Assembly (NCBI RefSeq): GCF_910587525.1
Contig: NZ_CAJULS010000095.1
Location: 1 to 9,205 of the forward strand
Origin: an uncultured Oscillibacter sp.
GTDB taxonomy: Bacteria; Bacillota; Clostridia; Oscillospirales; Oscillospiraceae
Direction: 5' to 3'
DNA: 9,205 bases
In this document: positions 1 through 6,286 of the stretch, one piece after another
How the letters are laid out: each line of letters opens with the position of its first letter
How positions within the stretch are numbered: position 1 is the stretch's first letter
Notes under the pieces: model-generated
The model's database searches: none
What the model was told of the DNA's origin: nothing
The model's input: the letters and a program-made list of their open reading frames with translations, nothing else
Position numbers and translations under genes: made by a program

Positions 1-169
1 TCTCGTCCACCCGGGCCATAATGGTGTTCATAAACGTCTCGTTCAGGTAGCTCAGCGTCACCAGGGGGTCCTGAGCGGATCCGGCCTCCGCCGCAAACGC
101 CGTGGTCACCAGCACACCGCACAGGGCCACCGCTGCAGCCAGCCGTAAAAACCGGTTTCTGTTTTTCAT
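1..169 (-). CDS. Secreted protein of unknown function, N-terminal fragment (56 codons)
   Basis: The ATG at 169 follows a strong ribosome binding site (GGAGGT, 180-175, 5-nt spacing), and the frame stays open to the contig edge, so the 3' part is missing. The N terminus is a clear Sec signal peptide. It has a basic start (MKNRNRFLR), a hydrophobic core over about residues 10-23, and a likely signal peptidase I cut after the AFA at 24-26. The mature part begins AEAGSAQDPLVTLSYLNE. I do not recognise a named family; the DPLVTLSYLNE segment just after a signal peptide is, as I recall it, common in secreted proteins of gut Clostridia, but I cannot confirm that here. The gene lies 64 nt downstream of mazF on the same strand and may be the last member of that gene row. 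The product should be exported; its function is unknown. Confidence 0.75.
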   Translation of the reverse strand, partial: MKNRNRFLRLAAAVALCGVLVTTAFAAEAGSAQDPLVTLSYLNETFMNTIMARVDE

Positions 170-191
170 TATGTACCTCCTTTGTACAACC

Positions 192-226
192 GTCCTCCCG
201 GAAAAGTGGACCTCCTCCGGGAGGAC
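192..226 (-). repeat. Perfect 10-bp hairpin between mazF and the secreted-protein gene
   Basis: Positions 192-201 (GTCCTCCCGG) and 217-226 (CCGGGAGGAC) are perfect inverted repeats around a 15-nt loop. On the transcript of the minus-strand genes no run of T follows (the next bases are GGTTGTACAAAGG). A classic intrinsic terminator is therefore not supported. A weak terminator, a processing site or an mRNA 3'-end stabiliser that tunes expression of the downstream gene is possible. Confidence 0.45.
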
Positions 227-233
227 CGGCAAT

Positions 234-602
234 TCACACCAACTGGTCGTGCGGCAGTCCAAAACTCACCGCGATGGCCGTATCAACTTTTTCCATCACA
301 TGTTCCTCCACATGACCCATGCGCTCCCGCAGCCGCCTTTTGTCCAAGGTCCGCACCTGCTCCAGCAGGACTACGGAGTCCCGGCTCAGGCCGCAGCTCT
401 GGTCCACGGGAAGATCGATATGTGTCGGCAGCCGGGCCTTGCCCGTCTGAGAGGTAATGGCCGCCGCGATCACAGTGGGGCTGTAACGGTTTCCGGTGTC
501 GTTCTGGATGATCAGAACCGGCCGGACACCGCCCTGTTCGCTGCCCACCACCGGGGAGAGATCGGCATAATAAATATCGCCGCGTTTGACATTCGTATCC
601 AC
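234..602 (-). CDS. mazF: MazF/EndoA (PemK) family mRNA interferase toxin
   Basis: This is a sequence-specific endoribonuclease of the MazF family that cleaves single-stranded mRNA in the cytoplasm. The protein lines up end to end with Bacillus EndoA/NdoA, starting at VKRGDIYYADLSPVVGSEQG. The two catalytic residues known from that family are present: Arg in GGVRPVLIIQND and Thr in AAAITSQ (R30 and T53 counting from the GTG at 611). GTG at 602 is preferred because GGCGGAG (619-613) sits 10 nt before it and only 1 nt before the alternative GTG at 611, which would add three residues. The length, 122 or 125 aa, is normal for the family. The gene follows alr as in Bacillus, but the 167-nt gap holds no antitoxin of the usual 80-95 aa. 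The cognate antitoxin is therefore missing, distant, or reduced to the short ORF ending at 608. The assignment is very secure; toxicity in this host is inferred. Confidence 0.95.
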   Translation of the reverse strand: MDTNVKRGDIYYADLSPVVGSEQGGVRPVLIIQNDTGNRYSPTVIAAAITSQTGKARLPTHIDLPVDQSCGLSRDSVVLLEQVRTLDKRRLRERMGHVEEHVMEKVDTAIAVSFGLPHDQLV

Positions 603-607
603 AAAGT

Positions 608-703
608 TCACACTCCGCCGAAAGAAGTACCCGTCACCGAAAGCTCTTCGGTGAGGCCACTTTCATTCTCCCACGCAGTCCCGGAATTTATACGCTGTTC
701 CAC
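608..703 (-). CDS. Possible 31-aa leader or remnant ORF directly before mazF
   Basis: A GTG-started frame (703) runs to a TGA at 610-608. That stop overlaps the alternative mazF start at 611 as GTGA and lies 5 nt before the preferred start at 602. The peptide begins VEQRINSGT and ends GTSFGGV. The same frame is open without a stop all the way back to the alr stop codon (55 codons), but it has no good start or ribosome binding site there. The position is the one an antitoxin would hold, with overlap typical of translational coupling. However, the peptide is too short for a known MazE or CopG-type antitoxin and I recognise no domain. It may be an antitoxin remnant, a coupling leader or chance. 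Two of the local hairpins lie inside it. Confidence 0.2.
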   Translation of the reverse strand: MEQRINSGTAWENESGLTEELSVTGTSFGGV

Positions 704-760
704 AGGTAAAATTCCGGCGTCTCCGCCCCGCAGTATCCTATGCGGGGGACAGGGCCGGAG
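621..760 (-). other. Structured interval between alr and mazF (three hairpins)
   Basis: Read on the minus strand, this non-ORF stretch folds into three successive hairpins. The first is a 7-bp stem CCCCGCA/TGCGGGG (747-741 with 732-726), capped outside by CTCCG/CGGAG (760-756 with 725-721). The second is CCGGAATTT/AAATTCCGG (717-709 with 689-681), whose inner arms also pair as TAC/GTA and CTGT/ACAG. The third is CACCGAA/TTCGGTG (653-647 with 641-635), close to the mazF ribosome binding site. None is followed by a T run, so these are not simple terminators. The element could be a cis-acting leader of mazF, a 3' UTR of alr, or a copy of a dispersed intergenic repeat. I recognise no named RNA family. 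Confidence 0.45.
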
Positions 761-778
761 TGTATACTCTATCCGCTT

Positions 779-1948
779 TCAAAGCTGCAGCCGCAAGCTC
801 CGCTCCACCACTTCACCTCCCCGGATGTACAGCCGGGGCACCCGTTTGCTGACGGCGCAGGTCAGCTCATAGGGGATGGTCCCCAGCACTGCTGCCAGCT
901 CGTCCGCCGGCTGATTCCTGCCGAAGATCTCCACCTCATCGCCCACGCGGACCTCCGGCAGGCCGGTGAGATCCACCATGGTCATGTCCATGCAGATCCG
1001 CCCCAGGACCGGAGCAGGGCCGGAGGCCGTCTGAACCGCCATGCGGCCGGAGAGTCCCCGAAAGAACCCGTCCGCATAACCGATGGGAAGCACCCCCACC
1101 CGGGTCCTTCCCCCGGTGCGGAAAGTCCTGCCGTAGCTGATATCCGTCCCCGGATCAAAGACCTTGATGGTGGAGACGCTGGATTTCAGCGTCATCACCG
1201 GCCGCAGGCCCAGCCGCTCCCGGTCCGCTCCCGCGCCGTACAGGGCAATGCCGGGCCGGACCATGTCCAGATACATCTCCGGATACCGGGCCAAAGCGCC
1301 GCTGTTGGCGCAGTGGCGGATAGCAAAGGTCCTTCCCTCTTTCGCCAGGGCCTCCAGCACCCGGATAAAAACACCGAACTGTTCCCGGGTGTAGGTCTCG
1401 CTGTCCCCGCCGTCCTCGTCAGACACGGAGAAGTGTGTGAAAATCCCCTCCGCCTCCAGATTGGGCAGGGCACAGGAGCGGGCAATGGCCTCAACGCCGC
1501 CTTCAAAATGCCCGTCCCGCACCAGAAAGCCCAGACGGGACATTCCGGTATCCACCTTGATGTGTACCCGTAACACTCCACCGCAGGCAGAGGCGGCGGC
1601 GCTGTACTCCTCCGCCTTGACCTGGGCGGAAACCGCCTGGGTAATATTGTGTGCAATCAGCTGGGGCACCATCTCCGGCGGCGTATGGCCCAGAATCAGG
1701 ATGGGGGCCAGAATACCCCCCTGGCGCAGCTCCCGGGCCTCATCCAGACTGGAGACCGCCAGATAGTCCGTTCCCAGCCGCTCCAGCTGGGCGGCGGCCT
1801 GTACCGCTCCGTGGCCGTAGGCGTCCGCCTTCACCACACCCAAATACTTGACGCCGGAACCGATGAGGTTCCGGGCCTGGCGGTAGTTATGGGCCAGGGC
1901 ATCCAGGTCAATCTCCGCCCAAGTCCTTCTTAAAATCGTGTCATCCAT
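779..1948 (-). CDS. alr: Alanine racemase
   Basis: This cytoplasmic PLP enzyme interconverts L- and D-alanine, supplying D-Ala for the peptidoglycan stem peptide. The 389-aa length is normal. The PLP lysine is K40 in VVKADAYGHG and the opposite-face catalytic tyrosine is Y272 in DISYGRTF. Family residues around PLP are also present: K131 and R138 in HIKVDTGMSRLGF, R231 in DMVRPGIALYG, and the GRICMDMTMVDL segment near 316-327. The N-terminal TIM barrel and C-terminal beta domain are both complete. The ATG at 1948 follows a moderate ribosome binding site (GAAGGTGG). The gene sits 47 nt after a lipoprotein gene and 167 nt before mazF, matching the order known from Bacillus. Nothing suggests loss of function. 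Confidence 0.97.
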   Translation of the reverse strand: MDDTILRRTWAEIDLDALAHNYRQARNLIGSGVKYLGVVKADAYGHGAVQAAAQLERLGTDYLAVSSLDEARELRQGGILAPILILGHTPPEMVPQLIAHNITQAVSAQVKAEEYSAAASACGGVLRVHIKVDTGMSRLGFLVRDGHFEGGVEAIARSCALPNLEAEGIFTHFSVSDEDGGDSETYTREQFGVFIRVLEALAKEGRTFAIRHCANSGALARYPEMYLDMVRPGIALYGAGADRERLGLRPVMTLKSSVSTIKVFDPGTDISYGRTFRTGGRTRVGVLPIGYADGFFRGLSGRMAVQTASGPAPVLGRICMDMTMVDLTGLPEVRVGDEVEIFGRNQPADELAAVLGTIPYELTCAVSKRVPRLYIRGGEVVERSLRLQL

Positions 1949-1995
1949 TTTGCAGGGCCACCTTCAAGTGTCTCTTTCGCAGAACCGGAACAGGC

Positions 1996-2616
1996 TCAGA
2001 CCGCTCCGTTCTGTTCTGTGTGCTCTATTGTATCACAAAAAGCAAAGCTCGTAAAGTCCGCTGTTAAAATGATTTCTCCATCCACAGCGATCTCTCCCCG
2101 AAGCGGCGTCCCATCCTCCTGCCGCAGCCAGACGGTGGAGACGATCTTCCCGTCCTGAAGGCCGCTCTGATCCACACTGAGCCGCAGGCAGGGCGTCTCA
2201 TTCCAGTCCTCCTGATTCTCCTCCAGCAGCCATCCATCCCGCAGGGCGTTCATCAGCCGGGGCAGACAGGCCGCGGGGCTGACCTCCTCACTGCCGAGAG
2301 GCCCGGCGTTCAGACAGGCATCCTCATACTCAATCCGCCAATCGCTGCCGCTGAGCACCGCTTTAACCCCGGCGATGGACTCCGGCTCCAGCACCTCCAC
2401 GGTGCTCTCGCCATCCGGTGTGTAGTCACACCGCAGCAAAGCCTCCCACTCCAGCCCCTCCTGTGTACAGGTCACGGCCGCCTCCATGATACAGCCTGTC
2501 ATGTCGTGGTATCGCTGGCGCATATCCACCGTCTCCTTCTCCCCCGTCCCGCCGCCGGCGCAGGCCGTCAGCAGCAAAACAAAGGCCATCATTGGTACGC
2601 AAAACCGTGTGCGCAC
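1996..2616 (-). CDS. Small lipoprotein upstream of alr (YdcC/LolA-like by position)
   Basis: This is a 206-aa lipoprotein. It starts with GTG at 2616, placed 6 nt after an excellent AAGGAGGA ribosome binding site. The signal sequence MRTRFCVPMMAFVLLLTAC ends in a lipobox (LTAC), so C19 should be lipidated and the protein held on the outer face of the cytoplasmic membrane. The rest alternates polar beta-strand-like stretches. One segment (EVLEPESIAGVKAVLSG) and the closing TADFTSFAF resemble the general look of LolA-type folds. In Bacillus the gene just before alr (ydcC) encodes a LolA-like lipoprotein, so the synteny supports the same class. Sequence alone does not prove it, and the ligand is unknown. 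Confidence 0.7.
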   Translation of the reverse strand: MRTRFCVPMMAFVLLLTACAGGGTGEKETVDMRQRYHDMTGCIMEAAVTCTQEGLEWEALLRCDYTPDGESTVEVLEPESIAGVKAVLSGSDWRIEYEDACLNAGPLGSEEVSPAACLPRLMNALRDGWLLEENQEDWNETPCLRLSVDQSGLQDGKIVSTVWLRQEDGTPLRGEIAVDGEIILTADFTSFAFCDTIEHTEQNGAV

Positions 2617-2678
2617 CGGATATCCTCCTTTTCAATATGTTCTGACCGCCCCAAAAGACAAACAGCAGATTTTTGCCC

Positions 2679-4220
2679 CTACAGGGCCAGTTCCTGAAAA
2701 ACCGCCGGCAGGGCTGCAATCACGTCATCCGGCGTCATGCAGTACGCTGTCAGGCGTTCCGCCGCCAAATCACCGGCCCGGCCGTGAATCCACACGCCCC
2801 CCGCCGCCGCCCGGACCGGCGCGGCTCCCTGGGCCAGAAGAGAGCCGATGATCCCTGTGAGCACGTCGCCGCTGCCGCCCTTGGCAAGGCCGGAACTGCC
2901 GTTGGTATTCACCAGCACAGTACCCGCCTGTGTGGCTGTCACAGTCCGGTGTCCCTTCAGCACCAGCGTACATCCGTGCCGGAGGGCAAAACGCCGGGCC
3001 GCCTCCGTCCTGCCGGCAGAGAGCTCCCCTCCAACGCGGGCAAACTCTCCGTCATGGGGCGTCAGAATCGTAACCCTGTCCCGCCGGGCGTCCAAAGTAT
3101 TTATATGCCCCTCTAGGGCGTTTATGCCATCGGCGTCCAGCACCACCGGCTTTTCCGTCCGCTCCAGAATCTCCCGCACCAAGCGGGCGGTATCCTCATT
3201 CCGGCCCAACCCTGGGCCAATGGCCAGCACGTCACAGCCCTCCAGCTTTTCCAGAATAGCCGGAAGGGCCGTTCCCCGGAGGCTCCCGCCCCTATCCGCC
3301 AGGGGGAACGGCATGGCGGAGCCGCACCGGGACGCCTCGATCTCCCAGATGCTGTCCGGCACACCCAGATACACCAGCCCGCAGCCGGACCGCACCGCCG
3401 CCGAGGCGGCGAGATACGGCGCACCAGTGTAACCCACCGCGCCGCCCACGATCAGGAGCTTGCCAAAATCCCCCTTATGGCCGTCAGGCTTCCGCGGCGG
3501 CAGCGCCTCTTGGACATACTCCCGCTCCACCGTCATCACCATGCAGGCGGTCCGGCGGACCAGGTCCGGCGGAATGCCGATTTCCCGAACCTCTACCCGG
3601 CCGGAACACAGAACGCCATCCCCCGCAAATTGGCCGATTTTAGGTAGTGTAAAGGTAACTGTCCTGTCAGCTTTTACAGCACAGCCCAGAACCCTCCCCG
3701 TGTCCGCCTCTACTCCGGAGGCGATGTCCGCAGCCACCACCCTGCCCCGGCTTTGGTTCATCAGGCAGACGGCAGCCGCAGCGGCGGAATCCGGGGCGAT
3801 CTCCCGGGAGAGGCCCACACCGAACATCGCGTCCACCAGCACATGGCTGGCAGTGATCCACTCTGCCTGGTCCTGACTGCCGGGGTCAAAGGGCTCCAGC
3901 TCTATGCCGCAGTCTGAGAGCCGCCGGGTTTCCTCCAGGGCGTCGGCCGTCAGCCGCTCATAGCGGCCCGTCAAAAACACCCGAACCTGGACCCCCTTCA
4001 AAAACAGCAGCCGAGCGGCGGCGATGCCGTCCCCGCCGTTGTTCCCCGCGCCGCACAGCACGGAGGCCCGGGCCTTTCCGGGCTGGACGGACAGCAGATC
4101 CAGCGCGGCCTCCGCCACACCCGCCGCCGCCCGCTCCATCAGATCTATGGAGGGAATCCCCCGCTCCTGAATCGCCCGCCTGTCCAGTTCCCTCATCTGA
4201 GCCGATGCCGCAAGCTTCAT
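2679..4220 (-). CDS. nnr: Bifunctional NAD(P)HX epimerase / ADP-dependent NAD(P)HX dehydratase
   Basis: This enzyme repairs hydrated NADH and NADPH. The N-terminal YjeF_N domain (about residues 1-225) epimerises the R and S hydrates. The C-terminal ribokinase-like domain (about 240-513) dehydrates S-NAD(P)HX using ADP in bacteria. The N domain shows GAGNNGGDG (57-65), D130 in VDAMFGVGL and DIASGVEADTG. The C domain shows GPGLGRNED, VLDADGINAL, LTPHDGEFARV, LKGHRT and the nucleotide-site motif GLAKGGSGDVLTG with D452. The 513-aa length is right for the fused bacterial form. The ATG at 4220 overlaps the upstream stop as ATGA and follows GGGAGGAG, so the two genes are probably translationally coupled. 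In other Firmicutes, genes of this family often sit near acpS and alr, consistent with this neighbourhood. Confidence 0.95.
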   Translation of the reverse strand: MKLAASAQMRELDRRAIQERGIPSIDLMERAAAGVAEAALDLLSVQPGKARASVLCGAGNNGGDGIAAARLLFLKGVQVRVFLTGRYERLTADALEETRRLSDCGIELEPFDPGSQDQAEWITASHVLVDAMFGVGLSREIAPDSAAAAAVCLMNQSRGRVVAADIASGVEADTGRVLGCAVKADRTVTFTLPKIGQFAGDGVLCSGRVEVREIGIPPDLVRRTACMVMTVEREYVQEALPPRKPDGHKGDFGKLLIVGGAVGYTGAPYLAASAAVRSGCGLVYLGVPDSIWEIEASRCGSAMPFPLADRGGSLRGTALPAILEKLEGCDVLAIGPGLGRNEDTARLVREILERTEKPVVLDADGINALEGHINTLDARRDRVTILTPHDGEFARVGGELSAGRTEAARRFALRHGCTLVLKGHRTVTATQAGTVLVNTNGSSGLAKGGSGDVLTGIIGSLLAQGAAPVRAAAGGVWIHGRAGDLAAERLTAYCMTPDDVIAALPAVFQELAL

Positions 4221-4846
4221 TGTGTCTCCTCCCTTTCTCTGCAGGCCGTATTCAAAAAATGGAAGTCACAGTACTGCGCGCCGCCGCCCAATGTCCCGGA
4301 GCGTTCAAAACGGATCTTCGGCAGCAGTCCGGAAAAAGCAATGCCGTCATTTTCACAGTAGACGCAGCACAGCTCCGGACAACCATAGGCGTTTGTCAGA
4401 TCCCAATAGATACAGCGGTGCAGATTAAAATGAATCTCCTGCCCGTCCCACCGGACCCACTCCGTCCGCCATCCCTCTTCCGGAAAGAATTTTTTCATAT
4501 ATCGCTTGACGGTCATCCTGTAAAGACGGTACGTGAAAGGGAAGCCCGCCAGCTTCCGCATTCGCTCCCGCTTGCTCTCCGCCGCCCGGCGCGTCTCTCT
4601 CCTTACATATTCCAGCGCCTTCTCCTGAGAAATTTCCCGCTCTCGCAACGTCTGGTAGAACGCCATGGCCGGAAACAGGTTCCGCCGCAAATGCTCCTGA
4701 ATGGCGGCGCTGTCCGGTTCATCTTCGCCGCGCAGAAGGTCCTGATAACGGGCCTCTGTCTGCTGGAAAACCTTCGCCCCTTCTGACTTAAAAAAACGGA
4801 GACAGTCCTCTTCCAGAAAGGAGAGCGCCGTTTCAGCCAGCGTCAT
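4217..4846 (-). CDS. L-2-amino-thiazoline-4-carboxylic acid hydrolase family protein
   Basis: The C-terminal third carries a pattern I associate with the ATC hydrolase family (Pfam ATC_hydrolase). It consists of CPELCCVYCENDGIAF (residues 156-171), KIRFERSGTLGGGA, then YCDFHF near 192-197. The named reaction in Pseudomonas opens 2-aminothiazoline-4-carboxylate on the way to L-cysteine. Most Clostridial members are untested, so the substrate here is unknown. The N-terminal part is helical and charged, with no signal or membrane segment. I chose ATG at 4846 (209 aa) because GGTGGAG lies just upstream. A start at 4942 would add 32 basic residues inside the regulator gene. It overlaps the AbrB-like gene by 14 nt and nnr by 4 nt, so the three genes form one transcription unit. 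Cysteine clustering could also point to metal binding. Confidence 0.7.
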   Translation of the reverse strand: MTLAETALSFLEEDCLRFFKSEGAKVFQQTEARYQDLLRGEDEPDSAAIQEHLRRNLFPAMAFYQTLREREISQEKALEYVRRETRRAAESKRERMRKLAGFPFTYRLYRMTVKRYMKKFFPEEGWRTEWVRWDGQEIHFNLHRCIYWDLTNAYGCPELCCVYCENDGIAFSGLLPKIRFERSGTLGGGAQYCDFHFLNTACREREETQ

Positions 4847-5066
4847 CTGCTCCACCCCCTGAAATCTTCTGGAAAACCTCCTTGGCGTGCCGCTCCAGTA
4901 CGTCCGCCTTTGTGACGGCAATTCCCCATTTTTCATCCCCAAGAACGATCATGGTGTCCCCCGCACGGATCTGGAACACTTCTCTCGCCTCCTTTGGAAT
5001 GACAATTTGTCCCCGCTCGCCCACCTTTACCGTGCCGAAAATGTAATGTCCCTTTGGAACCTCCAT
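4833..5066 (-). CDS. AbrB/SpoVT-type DNA-binding regulator
   Basis: This is a small transcription factor with the swapped-hairpin AbrB fold. The core is GTVKVGERGQIVIPKEAREV followed by RAGDTMIVLGDE (residues 11-45 of 77). It probably binds DNA as a dimer or tetramer. A longer frame begins at 5144, but that codon lies in the -35 box of the promoter at 5116-5144. The best start is therefore ATG at 5066, with GGAGG 9 nt upstream. The C-terminal tail (ADVLERHAKEVFQKI) is a likely short helix. As first gene of the row it may autoregulate the promoter just upstream. It is related in fold to MazE antitoxins, but it lies over 4 kb from mazF with four genes between, so a partnership is speculative. 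Confidence 0.88.
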   Translation of the reverse strand: MEVPKGHYIFGTVKVGERGQIVIPKEAREVFQIRAGDTMIVLGDEKWGIAVTKADVLERHAKEVFQKISGGGADDAG

Positions 5067-5115
5067 GTACCCCATCCTCCGTTGCATATAAATCATACTT
5101 TTCATATAAAAATGA

Positions 5116-5144
5116 ATTCTAGTTGATTGTACAGGAAAAGTCAA
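5116..5144 (-). promoter_or_regulatory. Sigma-A promoter of the AbrB-nnr-alr gene row
   Basis: On the minus strand, TTGACT (5144-5139) and TAGAAT (5121-5116) are separated by exactly 17 nt. Five of six bases match consensus in each box. Transcription should start near 5109, leaving a leader of about 45 nt before the ATG at 5066. No other promoter this good is seen down to mazF. A poor match (TTGTCT, 16 nt, CATATT) lies between nnr and the lipoprotein gene. Confidence 0.8.
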
Positions 5145-5164
5145 GGAAATTTTTCATCCAGCAC

Positions 5165-5193
5165 TTCTTTGCAGGCAAAAAAGCTGGTAAAAT
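5165..5193 (+). promoter_or_regulatory. Possible extended -10 promoter for the XRE membrane regulator
   Basis: TGGTAAAAT (5185-5193) is an extended -10 (TGN plus TAAAAT). The sequence 17 nt upstream, TTCTTT (5165-5170), is a poor -35. It would give a leader of roughly 108 nt and lies back to back with the AbrB promoter. The divergent interval 5145-5307 also holds a 6-bp inverted repeat, CGCAAC (5232-5237) and GTTGCG (5252-5257), which could be an operator but is short enough to be chance. Confidence 0.35.
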
Positions 5194-5307
5194 GGTAAGC
5201 GCAACCCAAAGTTTACACGATTTTCCCCAAACGCAACACGAAATCGCTGGCGTTGCGGTCTCCGCTCCGGTACGCTGAGAGCATCAAACACAAGGAGGAT
5301 TTTTCCC

Positions 5308-6204
5308 ATGGCATTTTCTGAAAACCTGCAGTTCATCCGCGCCCAGGCCGGCGTCACCCAAGAGCAGCTGGCAGAGCAATTAGACGTCTCCCGCCAGTCC
5401 GTTAGCAAGTGGGAGGGCGGTCAGAGCTTTCCCGAGATGGATACTCTGCTGCGCATTTGTGATTTGTACGACGTGAATTTGGACACCCTTCTCCGGGGCA
5501 GCGTGGAGGAAAGCCGGGTGGAGGATACTGCCCGGTACGACCAGTTCATGACCCGTTTTGCCAAAAGGATCGCCTTCGCCACCGGCAGCATCATCGCGGG
5601 TGTGGGCCTGTGCGGCCTGCTGGAGGCCCGGGGTGTGTCGGAGATGTTGAGCGGCGCATTTTTGCTGCTGGTGATCGCAGTCTGTGTGGTGGCCATTGTG
5701 GCCAGCGGCATCCAGCATGATATCTTCTGCAAACGCTATCCCGTCATTACCGACTTCTATACCCAGGAGCAAAAGGACGCCTTCCACCAGAAATTCGTCT
5801 GGTACATCTCCGGTGGCGTGGGGGCCATTCTCTTCGCTGTGGCGCTTTTGCTGCTGTTTTTCTTCGTCTTCCCGGAGCAGGAGCCCTATGAATCCTACGG
5901 AATAGCCCTCTTCCTCCTTATCGTTGCCGGAGCGGTAACCTGCTTCATTTACGCGGGAATCAACGACGATAAGTATAACATCGCCAAATATAACCGGGAC
6001 AACAATCCCACCCCGGAGGCCAGACAGAGACTGAATCTGATCGGCACCATTCAGGCCGCCATGATGCTACTGGCCACAGCGGTATATGTGGGGCTGGGAC
6101 TGACCCGGGACCTGTGGCGCACCGCCTGGTGGATTTTCGCCGTGGCGGGCATCCTGTGCGGCGTGGTGGCCGTGATTTTGGATCCCTACAAGGGCAATGA
6201 TTGA
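5308..6204 (+). CDS. XRE-family helix-turn-helix regulator with six membrane segments
   Basis: The N-terminal domain (residues 6-61) is a classic XRE/Cro-type fold: TQEQLAEQLDVSRQSVSKWE, then FPEMDTLLRICDLYDVNLDTLL. A linker leads to a membrane part with six hydrophobic segments, at about 88-106, 113-134, 166-188, 198-217, 245-266 and 271-291. The design suggests a membrane-anchored DNA-binding protein that reacts to membrane or envelope state; the signal and targets are unknown. ATG 5308 follows AAGGAGGA with 8-nt spacing, and the 298-aa frame is complete. It is transcribed alone, divergent from the AbrB operon, and ends at a strong terminator. Similar XRE-membrane fusions are common in Clostridia and often labelled only as helix-turn-helix proteins. 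Confidence 0.9.
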   Translation: MAFSENLQFIRAQAGVTQEQLAEQLDVSRQSVSKWEGGQSFPEMDTLLRICDLYDVNLDTLLRGSVEESRVEDTARYDQFMTRFAKRIAFATGSIIAGVGLCGLLEARGVSEMLSGAFLLLVIAVCVVAIVASGIQHDIFCKRYPVITDFYTQEQKDAFHQKFVWYISGGVGAILFAVALLLLFFFVFPEQEPYESYGIALFLLIVAGAVTCFIYAGINDDKYNIAKYNRDNNPTPEARQRLNLIGTIQAAMMLLATAVYVGLGLTRDLWRTAWWIFAVAGILCGVVAVILDPYKGND

Positions 6205-6212
6205 CAAATTCT

Positions 6213-6263
6213 CCCATTCCGCCCCATTCCGGCGGAATGGGGATTTTCCTCTTGCATTTTTTT
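6213..6263 (+). terminator. Intrinsic terminator of the XRE regulator gene
   Basis: An 11-bp perfect stem, CCCATTCCGCC (6213-6223) with GGCGGAATGGG (6231-6241), encloses a 7-nt loop. It starts 9 nt after the stop codon at 6202-6204 and is followed by ATTTTCC, with a T run at 6257-6263. The T run is broken near the stem, but the hairpin is strong and well placed. Confidence 0.8.
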
Positions 6264-6280
6264 AATTTCTATGGTATAAG
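6252..6280 (+). promoter_or_regulatory. Sigma-A promoter of the T-box / pheS operon
   Basis: TTGCAT (6252-6257) and TATAAG (6275-6280) are spaced by exactly 17 nt. Transcription should begin near 6286, just before the first conserved T-box leader element. The promoter overlaps the tail of the preceding terminator. Confidence 0.78.
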
Positions 6281-6286
6281 TGATAG

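Noticed and set aside
102..872. Plus-strand open frame of 256 codons across the mazF region
   Set aside because: It spans the antisense of mazF plus two non-coding gaps and a secreted-protein start; no ribosome binding site or motif.
740..1573. Long plus-strand open frame (277 codons) opposite alr, and shorter ones alongside it
   Set aside because: It is antisense to a fully conserved alanine racemase, its composition (His, Pro, Arg, Gly rich) is typical of GC-rich shadow frames, and no domain is visible.
4847..4942. Longer N terminus for the ATC-hydrolase-like protein
   Set aside because: The added 32 residues lie inside the AbrB-like gene, are basic and unlike the family, and the start at 4846 has a good ribosome binding site.
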